Shown in pieces: positions 43,005-52,247 of a stretch of 64,000 bases of DNA. The translations under genes were made by a program, and so were the position numbers. The DNA lies in NCBI GenBank assembly GCA_963766295.1, contig CAVXYW010000002.1, forward strand, positions 124,001-188,000. The letters are read 5' to 3'. The notes beneath the pieces are model-generated. The model did no database searches and was not told where the DNA came from. It saw nothing but the letters and a program-made list of their open reading frames with translations. The stretch is from JBBDRJ01 sp963766295. GTDB taxonomy: Bacteria > Actinomycetota > JAICYB01. Each line of letters starts with the position of its first letter. Positions within the stretch are counted from its first letter, which is position 1.

Positions 43005-44386
43005 ACCCGCTCGCTAGGCTTAGGCGCGCGGCGGGTAGCCCGATTGCCGTTCGCTTGGTGGTGCGGAACGCGGAACGTTAGCACCCGTCGGGCGATGCTC
43101 GGACGCATCACGCTCTCCGGCCGCGCTTTCATGTGCGCGACATCGTGGAAGGCTCGCGCCACTGCGGGATCGGCGGCGGCAGCAGCCTGAAGACGGTGCA
43201 TGTACCGGTTGGCCATCCGGATCTTTGGGGTCCGCTTGCCGGCGATCTCTGGGAATCGGAAGTCGCCGCCCGCCGACATGTCCCAGGCACTATTCACGAC
43301 CGGAGTCACCGCCCGGAAGAACCGCTTCCACAGCCCGTCGACGCCATCCTCGACGATACGGCGAAGTTCGAGCGCCTCGAGTGCAGCCACCGTCATGCCC
43401 TGGGCGTAGACCGGGTTGAAGCTAGTGATCGCGTCACCGAACACGAGGAATCTCTCCGGGACGCTGGACACCCGCTCGTAGCGACGGCGGCGGCTGGCCG
43501 GGAAGCGGAACGTTGCGCCCGGCCCAATCGGCTCGCGATCGCGGATCATGTCGTACAAGTCGGGCGCAGACAGCTTGGACGTGTGATCGATAAAGCCGGC
43601 GATGTCGCTGGGGATCGGTTCGCCGACGTAAGAGCCGATCGTCACCGTCCACGCGTTACCTTCCGCAGCCAAAGCGATCCCGAAGCGATGATCGGGCGGG
43701 TTCGGAACTAGCCCGACCATCACGCCACCATCGAGGTCGTCCGGCCTACGTGGGAACGTGAACGTCGCGTAGGAGATCCCTACACCGACCTCGTCGACTG
43801 CCGGCGCCGGATAGCCCAGCCCCTCCAGCCACGCCGGCGTCCGTGACCCTCGGCCCGTAGCGTCGACGACGAGTTCGGCCTCGATCGTCTCCTCGGAGCT
43901 GTCCCTCTTCGTACGCATGACCTGCACCCCGCGCACCCATCCGCCCTCGTGAACCAATCCGTGGACGGCGCACCCCTCGACGATCTCAACGTTTTCCATC
44001 GCTGCGACCCGTTCGCTCACGTATGACTCGAACAGCGGTCGGGACAGGCACAGGCCGGCGAAACCGGCCTCCGTCTCCACGAGCGTCCGACCGTCGAAGA
44101 TCCAACGGGTACTCAGACCGACATCACCCGTAGGGACGGCACCTCGCTCGATGAGGTCCGACGTCAAGCCCTCGAACAGCTCTTCGTAGGCTTCGAGGCC
44201 TCTGGCCAGCAGGCCGTGGGCGTGCTTGCCCTGGGGGACGCCCCGTCGGGTGGCCGCCTTCCGTGGGAGGACGTCCCGCTCGATGATCGTGACGTGCTCG
44301 AAGCGATCGGCCAGGGCCCCGGCCGCGGCCAGCCCGCCCATGCTGGCACCCAGCACCACAGCATGACCACCGGTGTTCCCGTTCAT
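43001..44386 (-). CDS. FAD-dependent monooxygenase/oxidoreductase
   Basis: Predicted 461 aa. The FAD-ADP loop is VVLGASMGGLAAA (residues 10-22), a variant of GxGxxG; the central VVDATGRGSRTPAWLE and the flavin motif FLVFGDAITSFNPVYAQGM fit aromatic-hydroxylase/geranylgeranyl-reductase-like flavoproteins. The start overlaps the preceding hydrolase stop as ATGA, so the two are co-translated. With the LAL regulator upstream this looks like a regulated catabolic or modification operon. The substrate is unknown. Confidence 0.88.
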   Translation of the reverse strand: MNGNTGGHAVVLGASMGGLAAAGALADRFEHVTIIERDVLPRKAATRRGVPQGKHAHGLLARGLEAYEELFEGLTSDLIERGAVPTGDVGLSTRWIFDGRTLVETEAGFAGLCLSRPLFESYVSERVAAMENVEIVEGCAVHGLVHEGGWVRGVQVMRTKRDSSEETIEAELVVDATGRGSRTPAWLEGLGYPAPAVDEVGVGISYATFTFPRRPDDLDGGVMVGLVPNPPDHRFGIALAAEGNAWTVTIGSYVGEPIPSDIAGFIDHTSKLSAPDLYDMIRDREPIGPGATFRFPASRRRRYERVSSVPERFLVFGDAITSFNPVYAQGMTVAALEALELRRIVEDGVDGLWKRFFRAVTPVVNSAWDMSAGGDFRFPEIAGKRTPKIRMANRYMHRLQAAAAADPAVARAFHDVAHMKARPESVMRPSIARRVLTFRVPHHQANGNRATRRAPKPSERV

Positions 44387-45195
44387 CGTCCTACCTCCAG
44401 TGGCTCCATTGCCGCGAGGCGCTGGGGCACCCCGGCGTCGTGTGACGGGACCATCACCGTCGGGACGTCGGAGATGAAGCTGTGGATCCGCCGACTGGTC
44501 TCGCGGGCTAGCTTCGGGAAGAAGATGCCGAGACCGAGGAGGTTCCCGGCCGCTAAGTCCTCGCAGAACCAGTCCTGCCGGAGCATGTGGTCGGCGGTGA
44601 AGAACAGTCGCACGTCGTCGGTGCGGACGATCACGCCGACTTGTCCGATTGTGTGCCCGGGGAGGGGGACGATACGGACGGTGCCGTCCGCGGTCACGGC
44701 GTGGCTGTTTGGAAAGGGGCCGTAAGGCCCGTCGTCGAGATCGAAGAGTGTCGGACGGAAGCCCGCCGGCCAGAGCTCCGGTTCATAGCGGAGCTTTCCC
44801 ATCCGCGTCGATGCGAATGCGTGCTCGGGACGGTGGACGAGCACCTCCGCGTTGGGGAAGTGCGCGAGGCCCCCGGCGTGGTCCCAGTCGAGATGCGTCA
44901 TTACTACGGTGCGGACGTCGGTGGGATCCAGGCCCACCGCACGCATCCGCGGACCGATCTCCTCCTCGACCATCGGCCGCGGGACGAAGCGCCGCTGCAC
45001 CCACGGCCGAGGCGACCGGAGCTTGGCCGTCATCCCAGTGTCGATAGCGATGGGGCCGTCTGGGTGCTCGACCACGAAGCTGTAGGCGGGAAACTCGAAG
45101 TCCCTTCGGGCGCGAAGTAGCGATCTCCAGCTGCTGCCGCGCATGAACGTCTGGTTGCCGATCAGACTGCCCGTTTGGAACACATGTACACGCAT
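44383..45195 (-). CDS. Metallo-beta-lactamase-fold hydrolase (AHL-lactonase-like)
   Basis: Predicted 270 aa. The metal motif reads THLDWDHAGG (H101, D103, D105, H106), an H-x-D-x-D-H form instead of H-x-H-x-D-H; later ligands are H181 (PGHTIGQVG) and D202 (FFTADHM). The order matches N-acyl-homoserine lactonases of the AiiA type, but quorum-quenching activity is inferred from fold only and the His-to-Asp change may alter it. ATG 45195 has a GGAGGTGG site; upstream in-frame codons are rejected. It lies 118 bases from the LAL regulator. Confidence 0.85.
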   Translation of the reverse strand: MRVHVFQTGSLIGNQTFMRGSSWRSLLRARRDFEFPAYSFVVEHPDGPIAIDTGMTAKLRSPRPWVQRRFVPRPMVEEEIGPRMRAVGLDPTDVRTVVMTHLDWDHAGGLAHFPNAEVLVHRPEHAFASTRMGKLRYEPELWPAGFRPTLFDLDDGPYGPFPNSHAVTADGTVRIVPLPGHTIGQVGVIVRTDDVRLFFTADHMLRQDWFCEDLAAGNLLGLGIFFPKLARETSRRIHSFISDVPTVMVPSHDAGVPQRLAAMEPLEVGR

Positions 45196-45296
45196 CCCGT
45201 CCACCTCCTGGCTCGCTGATGAGAGCAGCTTGATGCCGGGCGGGCGGATGCACACCGTGGAGCACCCCCTGGGATTTCCCGCCCCGACGGAGGGGC

Positions 45297-45331
45297 GAGG
45301 TGCTCTAGGTGCTCTAGGTGCTCAGGTGCTC
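45297..45331. repeat. Short tandem repeat of a 9-base unit at the LAL stop codon
   Basis: Four units: GAGGTGCTC (45297-45305), TAGGTGCTC (45306-45314), TAGGTGCTC (45315-45323) and an 8-base AGGTGCTC (45324-45331). The stop codon of the LAL gene (45314-45316) is inside the array. Gain or loss of units would lengthen or shorten the regulator's extreme C-terminus, which is outside the HTH domain, so the effect may be small. Confidence 0.7.
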
Positions 45332-48139
45332 GGGGAGCTCTCCGCGCGTGGAGATCCCGAGCTTGGCGAAAGCGTGTGTGAGGTGGCCCTCGACGGTCCG
45401 CTCCGTGACGAACAGCTCTTGGGCGATCTGCCGATTCGTCAGACCCTCGGCCGCCATCCGTGCCACCCGCAGCTCGCTCGGGGTGAGGGCATCGACGCCC
45501 GTGCGCGCGAACCGCCGCGGCCGGGCCCCCGCGGCGAGGAGCTCTTCCCGGGCTCGCTCGACTAGTGGCCGTGCGCCGCACCGGTGTGCGATCTCCATCC
45601 CCGCGTGCAGCGATTCACGCGCTTCCGTGCGTTTCCCCGACCGGCGGATGGCCGCTCCCAACTCGATGAGGGATCGCGCGTACTCGAGCCGAGCGCCCGA
45701 CCCCTCCAGTAGCGAGACGCTCTCCCGAAAAAGCTCGATCGAGCGATCGGTGCAAAGGCCGAGCGTACGCTTGGCGACGCCGACCTCCCTCGGCGCGCCC
45801 CACCGCTTCGAGCGCTCGAGTTGCTCCGTCCCGTACTTGGCGGCTCGTTCCCGGTCGTCTCGCGCGAGGGCAACAAGCGCCAGACCGGTTAGGTGGTCGA
45901 AGATGGCCGGGACGGAGATGTCGCGGGCATCGTTGCGCCGCTCGAGTTCTTCGAAGTCGGCCGCCGCTTCTTCGATCCGCCGCTGTACAACACGAAGCTT
46001 TCCGCGCGCCTCGAGGAGGACGTTGTTGGGCGCGAAGCCGTCCGGTATATCGCCGCTCAAGCCACATTCGACGAGTGCGTCGTCAGCCTCCGTCACCTCG
46101 CCGAGCTCGAAGAGGGCCTCCACCAGCACGGCTAGCCCGTTGATCCAGCCTGAGAAAACCGTTGCGCGTCCCATGTCGACTGCCGTGCGAGCGTGCGCGA
46201 CCGCCTCACGCAGGGCTCCCCGCCGGAGGTTGAGGGTCGAGCGGGCGAGGTTGGCACGTATCGAGCCGATGACCGACGGGTGTCGATCCAGCTCCTCGAA
46301 CGCTTCGTTCACGAGCCGTTCGGCTCCCTCGAAGTCGCCCGAGACGATGAGCATGTGTGCGACCTGGCTCCAAGCGATGGCTCCCGACCTCAGCTCGGAG
46401 ACGACGCCGGCGTCGAGGGCCCGGCGGCCGAGCTCGCTCACCTTCGCGGCGGGGCCGCCTCGTATCCCTGTCACGAGCGTCTTAGCGGCGAGGTAGTTGC
46501 GGGCGGCAGGCGATGTACCGAGCTTTTCGTCGAGGTCCTCGACGTGTCTTCGCTCCCCATCACGTGGTGGACCCAACGCCGACATGATCATGAGGTCGGC
46601 CCGGAGCACGAGCTCGCTATCGAAGTCGTCGGCTTCGTCGACCAGGTCTTCGATGATCCGCATCGCTTCAGGGAAACGCGCCAGGAGCGAGAGCGCCGCG
46701 GCACGTTCGCGGGCCATCGAGAATCGCAGGGAGGGATCGGCCGTGGCGCGTTGTGCCTCATCGAAGTGAACGCTGGCGGCCGCGGTTCTTCCGGCCAGGA
46801 TCTCGGCGCGTCCCAGCTCGGCCAGGACCTCCGGACGCGCGGTCGGATCGGGAGGCTCCTGGAGGGCACGCTCTAGATACGAAACGGCGTGGACATCAGC
46901 TCCGCGCGTCAGGGCCGTCCGTGCGGCATCGCGCAACACCTCGACTGACTCCGGATCACCGCACGGGTCGGATACGAGCAGATGCCCGGCTATACGGTCG
47001 GCCGGGAATCCCTCGTTTCTGAGAAGCTCTGCCGCGAGCGCATGCAGTCGACTCCGCTCCCCGGTCGGTATCTCCTGGTACACGGCCGAACGGACGATCG
47101 GATGGACGAACTCGATGGGGCGTCCGGGCGAGATGATCCCGGCGGCGGCGAGATCGTCGAGCACCAGCGCCACCTGCTCCTGTGTAACGCCGGCCGCGCG
47201 CGCGAGCCGCGGCACCGCTGCATCGGCATCGAGGACGGCAACCACCCGGGCGATGCTCGCGGCTTCCGCTGAAAGTCGCTGGACTCTGGTGCTCACCGAG
47301 CGCACGACCGTCCGGGGACCGAGGTGATCGATCGATGCGGCAGAGTCCGCGATCGGGTCGAGTTCTCGCTCTCCGATCTCCCGGATGAGCTCCCGCAATA
47401 GGAACGGTGTGCCTCCCGTGGCGCGCACGCACGCGTCGACGAAGGCTGGGTCGGGTTCGCGGCCGAGCCCGTCGGCGAGCAGACTCGCCGTGGCGCTGTG
47501 GGTCAGTGGCGGCGGTGAGATGGCGATCGTTTGCGGATCGGCCATCAGCCCCGTCAGTGCATCGTCGGTGACCGACTCGGCCGGACGCGTGGCGATCAGC
47601 ACCGCGATCGGAAGGCCTTCGAGGCGCTGGGCGAGGTAGGCGAGGAACCTCAGCGATTCGGTGTCCACCCAATGCGCATCGTCCACCGCTAGCAAAAGGG
47701 GCCGCGAACGCGAGAGATTGGCGCAGAGCCAATACAGCCCGTGCAATATCTCGAAGGACCTTTCGGCTGCAGAACCTTCAGAGGTGCTGGAAAGCTCGAA
47801 CAGAGGCCTGGCCAGGGCCGCGGTGCCGGAGAAGAGTTCGCCGTGCTCCATTTGATGAGCACCGATGACCCAAGGCTCGAGCAGCTGGCGGACGACCCCA
47901 AAGGCGAACCCTCGCTCGAGTTCAGATCCTCGACCTGAGGCCACCGCCATGCCACGACCGTCCGCGTGTTCGAGCGACACATGGACGAGCGCTGTCTTCC
48001 CGATGCCGGCGGGACCTTCGATAAGAACGAGCGTCCCCTTCGCGTCGCCGGCCGCGTCGAGAGAGTCATCGATCCGGCCGATCTCAGCGCTGCGTTCGAG
48101 TAGTTGGGTCGTGCCGGAACCTGGCGCCCTAGTGCTCAA
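45314..48139 (-). CDS. LuxR-family regulator, large ATP-binding (LAL/MalT-like)
   Basis: Predicted 941 aa. The N-terminal STAND-type ATPase has Walker A GPAGIGKT (42-49) and Walker B LLLAVDDAHWVD (about 147-159). A long helical TPR-like middle region (about 330-870) follows, then a C-terminal LuxR HTH (885-935: LTPSELRVARMAAEGLTNRQIAQ with TVEGHL). Such regulators switch on operons when a ligand or partner binds the sensor half. The adjacent hydrolase and FAD gene on the same strand are its probable target. The start is TTG 48139, with no clear ribosome-binding site, so the exact N-terminus is uncertain. Confidence 0.92.
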   Translation of the reverse strand: MSTRAPGSGTTQLLERSAEIGRIDDSLDAAGDAKGTLVLIEGPAGIGKTALVHVSLEHADGRGMAVASGRGSELERGFAFGVVRQLLEPWVIGAHQMEHGELFSGTAALARPLFELSSTSEGSAAERSFEILHGLYWLCANLSRSRPLLLAVDDAHWVDTESLRFLAYLAQRLEGLPIAVLIATRPAESVTDDALTGLMADPQTIAISPPPLTHSATASLLADGLGREPDPAFVDACVRATGGTPFLLRELIREIGERELDPIADSAASIDHLGPRTVVRSVSTRVQRLSAEAASIARVVAVLDADAAVPRLARAAGVTQEQVALVLDDLAAAGIISPGRPIEFVHPIVRSAVYQEIPTGERSRLHALAAELLRNEGFPADRIAGHLLVSDPCGDPESVEVLRDAARTALTRGADVHAVSYLERALQEPPDPTARPEVLAELGRAEILAGRTAAASVHFDEAQRATADPSLRFSMARERAAALSLLARFPEAMRIIEDLVDEADDFDSELVLRADLMIMSALGPPRDGERRHVEDLDEKLGTSPAARNYLAAKTLVTGIRGGPAAKVSELGRRALDAGVVSELRSGAIAWSQVAHMLIVSGDFEGAERLVNEAFEELDRHPSVIGSIRANLARSTLNLRRGALREAVAHARTAVDMGRATVFSGWINGLAVLVEALFELGEVTEADDALVECGLSGDIPDGFAPNNVLLEARGKLRVVQRRIEEAAADFEELERRNDARDISVPAIFDHLTGLALVALARDDRERAAKYGTEQLERSKRWGAPREVGVAKRTLGLCTDRSIELFRESVSLLEGSGARLEYARSLIELGAAIRRSGKRTEARESLHAGMEIAHRCGARPLVERAREELLAAGARPRRFARTGVDALTPSELRVARMAAEGLTNRQIAQELFVTERTVEGHLTHAFAKLGISTRGELPEHLST

Positions 48140-48246
48140 GACGCTGACACGATAATCCTCACGCGATCCGCCTGACGCATCCGGTCATTCGGTGGATCGG
48201 GCGACTGCGCAGGGTCCCGTTGATACATCCGCCCTCTGACTGATCT

Positions 48247-48268
48247 GCGGCGCCAATAGTCGCGCCGC
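48247..48268. repeat. GC-rich hairpin GCGGCGC / GCGCCGC
   Basis: Seven-base perfect arms (48247-48253 and 48262-48268) with an 8-base loop, between the SelW-like gene stop and the LAL start. No T-run follows on either strand, so this could be an attenuator or a tail-less terminator, but the evidence is weak. Confidence 0.3.
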
Positions 48269-48287
48269 GCGGGTCGCTTAGGAGGGG

Positions 48288-48512
48288 CTAGGCCAGCACG
48301 GCTTTGAGCTTGTCGTACTCCGGAAACCAACCGGACTTGTGCTTGGAGTGCACCATCTTGCCGTCTACCTCGACGTCGAAGATCCCGTCCGCGGCAGGAA
48401 CAAGTGTCAGGTCTTCGATGTCGTCCTCGAAATCGGAAAGAAGCTTGCCGACCAGTTCGAGAGCCTGATCGGTATAGCCGCAGTCGTAGCAGTACGTGAT
48501 CTTGATGCGCAT
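48288..48512 (-). CDS. SelW/Rdx family selenoprotein-W-like thiol protein
   Basis: Predicted 74 aa thioredoxin-like protein. The redox motif is CYDC (C8, C11) after a first beta strand RIKITY; the sequence continues with LVPAADGIFDVEVDG and KSGWFPEYDKL, the Rdx family signatures. In this family the first redox cysteine may be selenocysteine; here both are ordinary Cys. The role in thiol metabolism is unknown. It is divergent by only 16 bases from the acyl-CoA synthetase gene. Confidence 0.88.
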   Translation of the reverse strand: MRIKITYCYDCGYTDQALELVGKLLSDFEDDIEDLTLVPAADGIFDVEVDGKMVHSKHKSGWFPEYDKLKAVLA

Positions 48513-48528
48513 GTGCTAGTCACAGTAC

Positions 48529-50451
48529 ATGGGTGACTATGTCTGGCGGCCTCCGGACGACGTAGTCGAGCGCGCCAACGTCACGCGGTTGGCTAAGAAG
48601 CACGGACTCGGTTCTTACGCCGAACTCCTGAACCGGTCCCGTGAAGACATCGAATGGTTCTGGGACGCCGTGGTGACCGACCTCGGGATCGAGTTCGCGA
48701 AGTCTTACGACAAAGTTCTCGACGACTCGCGCGGGATCCAGTGGACGGAGTGGTTCGTTGGCGGCCGCGTGAACATCGCCGATGTCTGCGTGAAGCGTTG
48801 GAACCCAGAGTGGCCGGCTCTTGTGTGGGAAGGCGAAGAGGGCGATACGCGCAGGTTGACCTACGGCGACCTTCAAGACGAGGTGCGGCGGCTTGCTCGC
48901 GGACTTCGCAGTCTCGGTATCGGGAAGGGTGACGTCGTTGGTCTCTTCCTGCCGATGGTCCCGGAGGCAGTTGTGACGTTCATGGCCTGCTGCCACATCG
49001 GCGCGATCGTCGTTCCGATCTTTTCCGGCTTCGCTTCGTCCGCCGTTGCCGTCCGGCTGACGGATGCGAAAGCCAAGGCTCTGATCTGTGCCGACGGTTT
49101 CTCCCGAAGGGGTGCCGAGGTGCCGATGTTCGAGACAGCGAGCGATGCGGCGGACGCGTCGCTGACTGTCGAGCACATCGTCGTAGTCCCGAGGATGGGC
49201 CGTGAGGTCGCCCTTCGGTCCGGACGGGATCTGATGTGGAGTGAGGTATGTGAGCTGCGAGGGAGCTCGGACGACATAGAGGTCACGTCGTCAGAAGACC
49301 CGTTCATGATCGCGTACACGTCCGGAACGACCGGGAAACCCAAGGGATCGGTGCACGTTCACGGCGGCTTCCTCGTGAAGATCGCGAGCGAGGTTGCTTA
49401 CCAAACCGATTACCGGCGCGGCGAAGTCCTCTTCTGGTTCACCGACCCGGGCTGGATCATGGGGCCGTGGCAGATCATCGGCACGCTCGCGCTCGGCGGA
49501 ACGATCTTCCTATACGACGGCACCCCGGATTACCCGGCCCACGACCGCTTGTGGTCGATGGTCGAGCGGCACCGCATAAACATCCTCGGCGTGTCACCGA
49601 CCTTGGTTCGCGCGCTTGCGCCTTTGGGCGACGAGCATGTAACGAAACACGATTTGTCGAGCTTGCGGATCCTCGGCTCGACAGGGGAGCCCTGGAACAC
49701 CGAGCCGTACGTGTGGTTCCACAACGTCGTTGGCGGTGGGCGCTGTCCGGTCATCAACTTCTCCGGCGGAACAGAAGTGGGTGCTTGCTTCCTTTCACCC
49801 ACACCGGTGATGCCGCTGAAAGCGTGCTCCCTCGGGGGCCCGGCACTCGGGATGGCCGTCGACGTTTTCGATCCGGACGGTAGCCCCGTTAGAGGTGGTG
49901 TGGGCGAGCTCGTTTGCACCAAGCCTTGGCCCGGAATGACGCGCGGGATCTGGGGCGACCCCGAGCGCTACATCGCCACGTACTGGTCGCGCTGGCCGAA
50001 TGTGTGGGTACACGGCGACTGGGCGTCGATCGACTCCGACGGCGACTGGTATCTGCACGGACGTTCGGACGACACGCTCAATGTGGCGGGTAAGAGGGTT
50101 GGCCCGGCGGAGATCGAGTCGGTGCTCGTATCGCATCGAAGCGTTGTAGAAGCCGCGGTGATCGGTGTTCCCCACGACGTGAAGGGCGAGGAGATCTGGT
50201 GCTTCGTCGTCGTGGGGGCCGGTATCGAAACCGACGATGAGCTCCGCAGCGAGCTCTCGGCTCTGATCGATCACGACGTGGGGAAGGCTTTTCGTCCCGG
50301 AGCTATTCGTTTCGTTACGCAACTTCCCAAAACGCGGAACGCGAAGGTGCTGCGCCGTGCGGTGCGGGCGGCCGCCCTCGGCCAGGATCCCGGCGATCTA
50401 TCGAGCCTCGAGAATCCGGCCTCCCTCGAAGAGATCGCGGCAAGCGGGTAG
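48529..50451 (+). CDS. Acyl-CoA synthetase, acetyl-CoA-synthetase-like subfamily
   Basis: Predicted 640 aa ANL enzyme. It has an N-terminal ACS-like extension (about 1-90), P-loop YTSGTTGKPKG at 263-273, FSGGTEVGACFL, HGDWASIDSDGDWYLHGRSDDTLNVAGKRV, and a C-terminal lysine in RNAKVLRR (K606). This resembles acetyl/propionyl-CoA synthetase-like proteins rather than FadD. The start is ATG 48529. The promoter must lie within or near the start of the SelW-like gene because the divergent gap is 16 bases. The acid substrate is not resolved. Confidence 0.9.
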   Translation: MGDYVWRPPDDVVERANVTRLAKKHGLGSYAELLNRSREDIEWFWDAVVTDLGIEFAKSYDKVLDDSRGIQWTEWFVGGRVNIADVCVKRWNPEWPALVWEGEEGDTRRLTYGDLQDEVRRLARGLRSLGIGKGDVVGLFLPMVPEAVVTFMACCHIGAIVVPIFSGFASSAVAVRLTDAKAKALICADGFSRRGAEVPMFETASDAADASLTVEHIVVVPRMGREVALRSGRDLMWSEVCELRGSSDDIEVTSSEDPFMIAYTSGTTGKPKGSVHVHGGFLVKIASEVAYQTDYRRGEVLFWFTDPGWIMGPWQIIGTLALGGTIFLYDGTPDYPAHDRLWSMVERHRINILGVSPTLVRALAPLGDEHVTKHDLSSLRILGSTGEPWNTEPYVWFHNVVGGGRCPVINFSGGTEVGACFLSPTPVMPLKACSLGGPALGMAVDVFDPDGSPVRGGVGELVCTKPWPGMTRGIWGDPERYIATYWSRWPNVWVHGDWASIDSDGDWYLHGRSDDTLNVAGKRVGPAEIESVLVSHRSVVEAAVIGVPHDVKGEEIWCFVVVGAGIETDDELRSELSALIDHDVGKAFRPGAIRFVTQLPKTRNAKVLRRAVRAAALGQDPGDLSSLENPASLEEIAASG

Positions 50452-50459
50452 GTAAGAGG

Positions 50460-51353
50460 ATGAAGATGGAATTCCGAGTCACGCATCCCGAGAAGGTCCT
50501 CTACCCGAGAGATGGCTACACCAAGGCCGACGTCGTCGGCTACTACGTCGAGGTCGCCGACGCGATGCTGCCGTATATGCGAAATCATCCGGTCGCGCTG
50601 CTGCGTTTCAACGATGGACTGGACGGCGAGCGGTTCTTCCACAAACGCACGCCGAAGTACTTTCCGGAGTACATCGAGCGCGTTCAGCTGACCATCAGCG
50701 ACGAGAAAGTGAACTATTCGGTGATCAACAACGTCGAAGCGCTCGCGTATGTTGCAAACCACAACTCCATCGAGCTCCACCTGCTTACAGTGCGCTCCGA
50801 CGATCTTTGGCATCCCGACCGGATGGTGTTCGACCTCGATCCGTCCACCGATGACTTCGAACAGGTTCGAGAAGCGACGCGATGGCTTCGAGAACTTCTG
50901 GGCGAGCTCGGCCTCGTGGGTTTCGTGATGACCAGCGGCTCGCGCGGTCTGCACACCTGGGTTCCGTTGGATCGCAAAGCCAACGTGGAGGAAACTCACG
51001 CCTTCGTGAACGATGTCGCGCGTGTGCTGGTCGAACGCTATCCCGACATTCTCACGACGGAGTTCTCAAAAGCCGATCGCGGAGACCGGATCTACTTCGA
51101 CGTTGCGCGCAACGCTCCCGGGCAGCACGCGGTTGCTCCGTACTCGCTTCGCGCTAGGGACGGTGCGCCGGTGGCGATGCCGATCACCTGGGACGAGCTT
51201 GAGGACAAGAAGGTCACGCCTCAACGGTGGAACATCAAGAACGTTGCCGAACGGATCGGTAGCGATCCATGGGCCGGTATGCACGCGAAGAAGGCCAAGT
51301 CCCTGACGACCGCTCGGAAAAAGCTCGACAAGCTGCTGCCGGCATCGGATTGA
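50460..51353 (+). CDS. LigD-type primase-polymerase (NHEJ polymerase domain)
   Basis: Predicted 297 aa archaeo-eukaryotic primase-like polymerase. Metal-binding aspartates are D125 and D127 (FDLDPS) and D214 (IYFDVARN); the triphosphate-binding SGSRGLH is at 159-165. N-terminal DGERFFHKRTP is the phosphate-sensing loop of LigD polymerases. It is a free-standing version, whereas in many bacteria it is fused to ligase and nuclease domains; the ligase here is 47 kb away at 2995. It would fill or prime ends with ribonucleotides in double-strand-break repair. ATG 50460 and 50466 are both possible; the second has AAGAGG six bases ahead. Confidence 0.92.
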   Translation: MKMEFRVTHPEKVLYPRDGYTKADVVGYYVEVADAMLPYMRNHPVALLRFNDGLDGERFFHKRTPKYFPEYIERVQLTISDEKVNYSVINNVEALAYVANHNSIELHLLTVRSDDLWHPDRMVFDLDPSTDDFEQVREATRWLRELLGELGLVGFVMTSGSRGLHTWVPLDRKANVEETHAFVNDVARVLVERYPDILTTEFSKADRGDRIYFDVARNAPGQHAVAPYSLRARDGAPVAMPITWDELEDKKVTPQRWNIKNVAERIGSDPWAGMHAKKAKSLTTARKKLDKLLPASD

Positions 51354-51410
51354 GCTAAGCGCTTCAGGCTCTGTAGTGTTCGTTGGTCCATCTGACACAA
51401 GGAGTGGCAC

Positions 51411-52247
51411 ATGCCTGCGATCTCGTCCGACCTGGTTGGCCTGAAGGGTGATCCCGTCCCTTACTCATGGGACTCGAAGGACGTCATGCTCTACAACTTC
51501 GGCGTAGGGGCTCGTCCCTACGACGACCTCGACTTCCTGTTCGAGGGCAAGGGTCCGAAGGTTCTGCCGACATTCGCCGTTATCGGCGGCATGGCCGGCA
51601 TGGGCGTCATGGGACAGATAGAAGGCATCAATCCGATGCTGATCCTGCACGGCTCGGAGTCGATCACTTTGCACCGCGAGCTCCCGCCGGACGCAAAAGT
51701 CACATTGCAGGGTGAACTGACCGAGATCTGGGACAAAGGCCAGGCGGCCGTCATCGGCATCGAGACGACGGCATCCGACGACAAGGGTCCGCTGTTCACG
51801 GCGAAGGCGAGCATCTTTGCGCGCGGCGCCGGCGGATTCGGCGGCGAGCGCGGTCCTTCGGCCAAGGGATTCAACGAGCCACCGGAGCGTGAGCCCGACC
51901 ATGTGATTTCAGAGGAGACTCGCTTTGAGCAAGCGGCGGTCTACCGCTTGTCCGGCGACCGCAACCCGTTGCACATCGATCCCGAGTTCGCGAAGGTCGG
52001 CGGCTTCGAAACGCCGATTCTCCACGGACTCTGCACATATGGGTTCGTTGGCCGAGCGATCTTGAAGGCCGTTTGTAGCAACGACCCGGCTAATTTCAAG
52101 TCATTCGACGCGCGCTTCGCCGACGTCGTCTATCCCGGTGACACCATCACCACGAAGCTTTGGGTGGACGGCAAAGAGGCGATCGTGCAGGCCGAGACGC
52201 AGAGGGGGAACGTGGTCATCGCGAACGCCAAGGCAACGTTCGCCTAG
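51411..52247 (+). CDS. MaoC-like (R)-specific enoyl-CoA hydratase
   Basis: Predicted 278 aa double hotdog. The C-terminal half carries the hydratase-2 motif YRLSGDRNPLHIDPEFA, with Asp and His as catalytic pair, followed by GFETPILHGLCTYG. The N-terminal hotdog (about 1-125) is degenerate, as in eukaryotic hydratase-2 and actinobacterial homologues. It hydrates trans-2-enoyl-CoA to (R)-3-hydroxyacyl-CoA, a step in peroxisomal-type beta-oxidation or polyhydroxyalkanoate supply. Its stop directly abuts the convergent gene. Confidence 0.92.
   Translation: MPAISSDLVGLKGDPVPYSWDSKDVMLYNFGVGARPYDDLDFLFEGKGPKVLPTFAVIGGMAGMGVMGQIEGINPMLILHGSESITLHRELPPDAKVTLQGELTEIWDKGQAAVIGIETTASDDKGPLFTAKASIFARGAGGFGGERGPSAKGFNEPPEREPDHVISEETRFEQAAVYRLSGDRNPLHIDPEFAKVGGFETPILHGLCTYGFVGRAILKAVCSNDPANFKSFDARFADVVYPGDTITTKLWVDGKEAIVQAETQRGNVVIANAKATFA

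Noticed and set aside
46956..47732. Minus-strand frame of 258 codons inside the LAL gene
   Set aside because: Same strand but different frame from the LAL coding region, composition of a shadow, no motifs.
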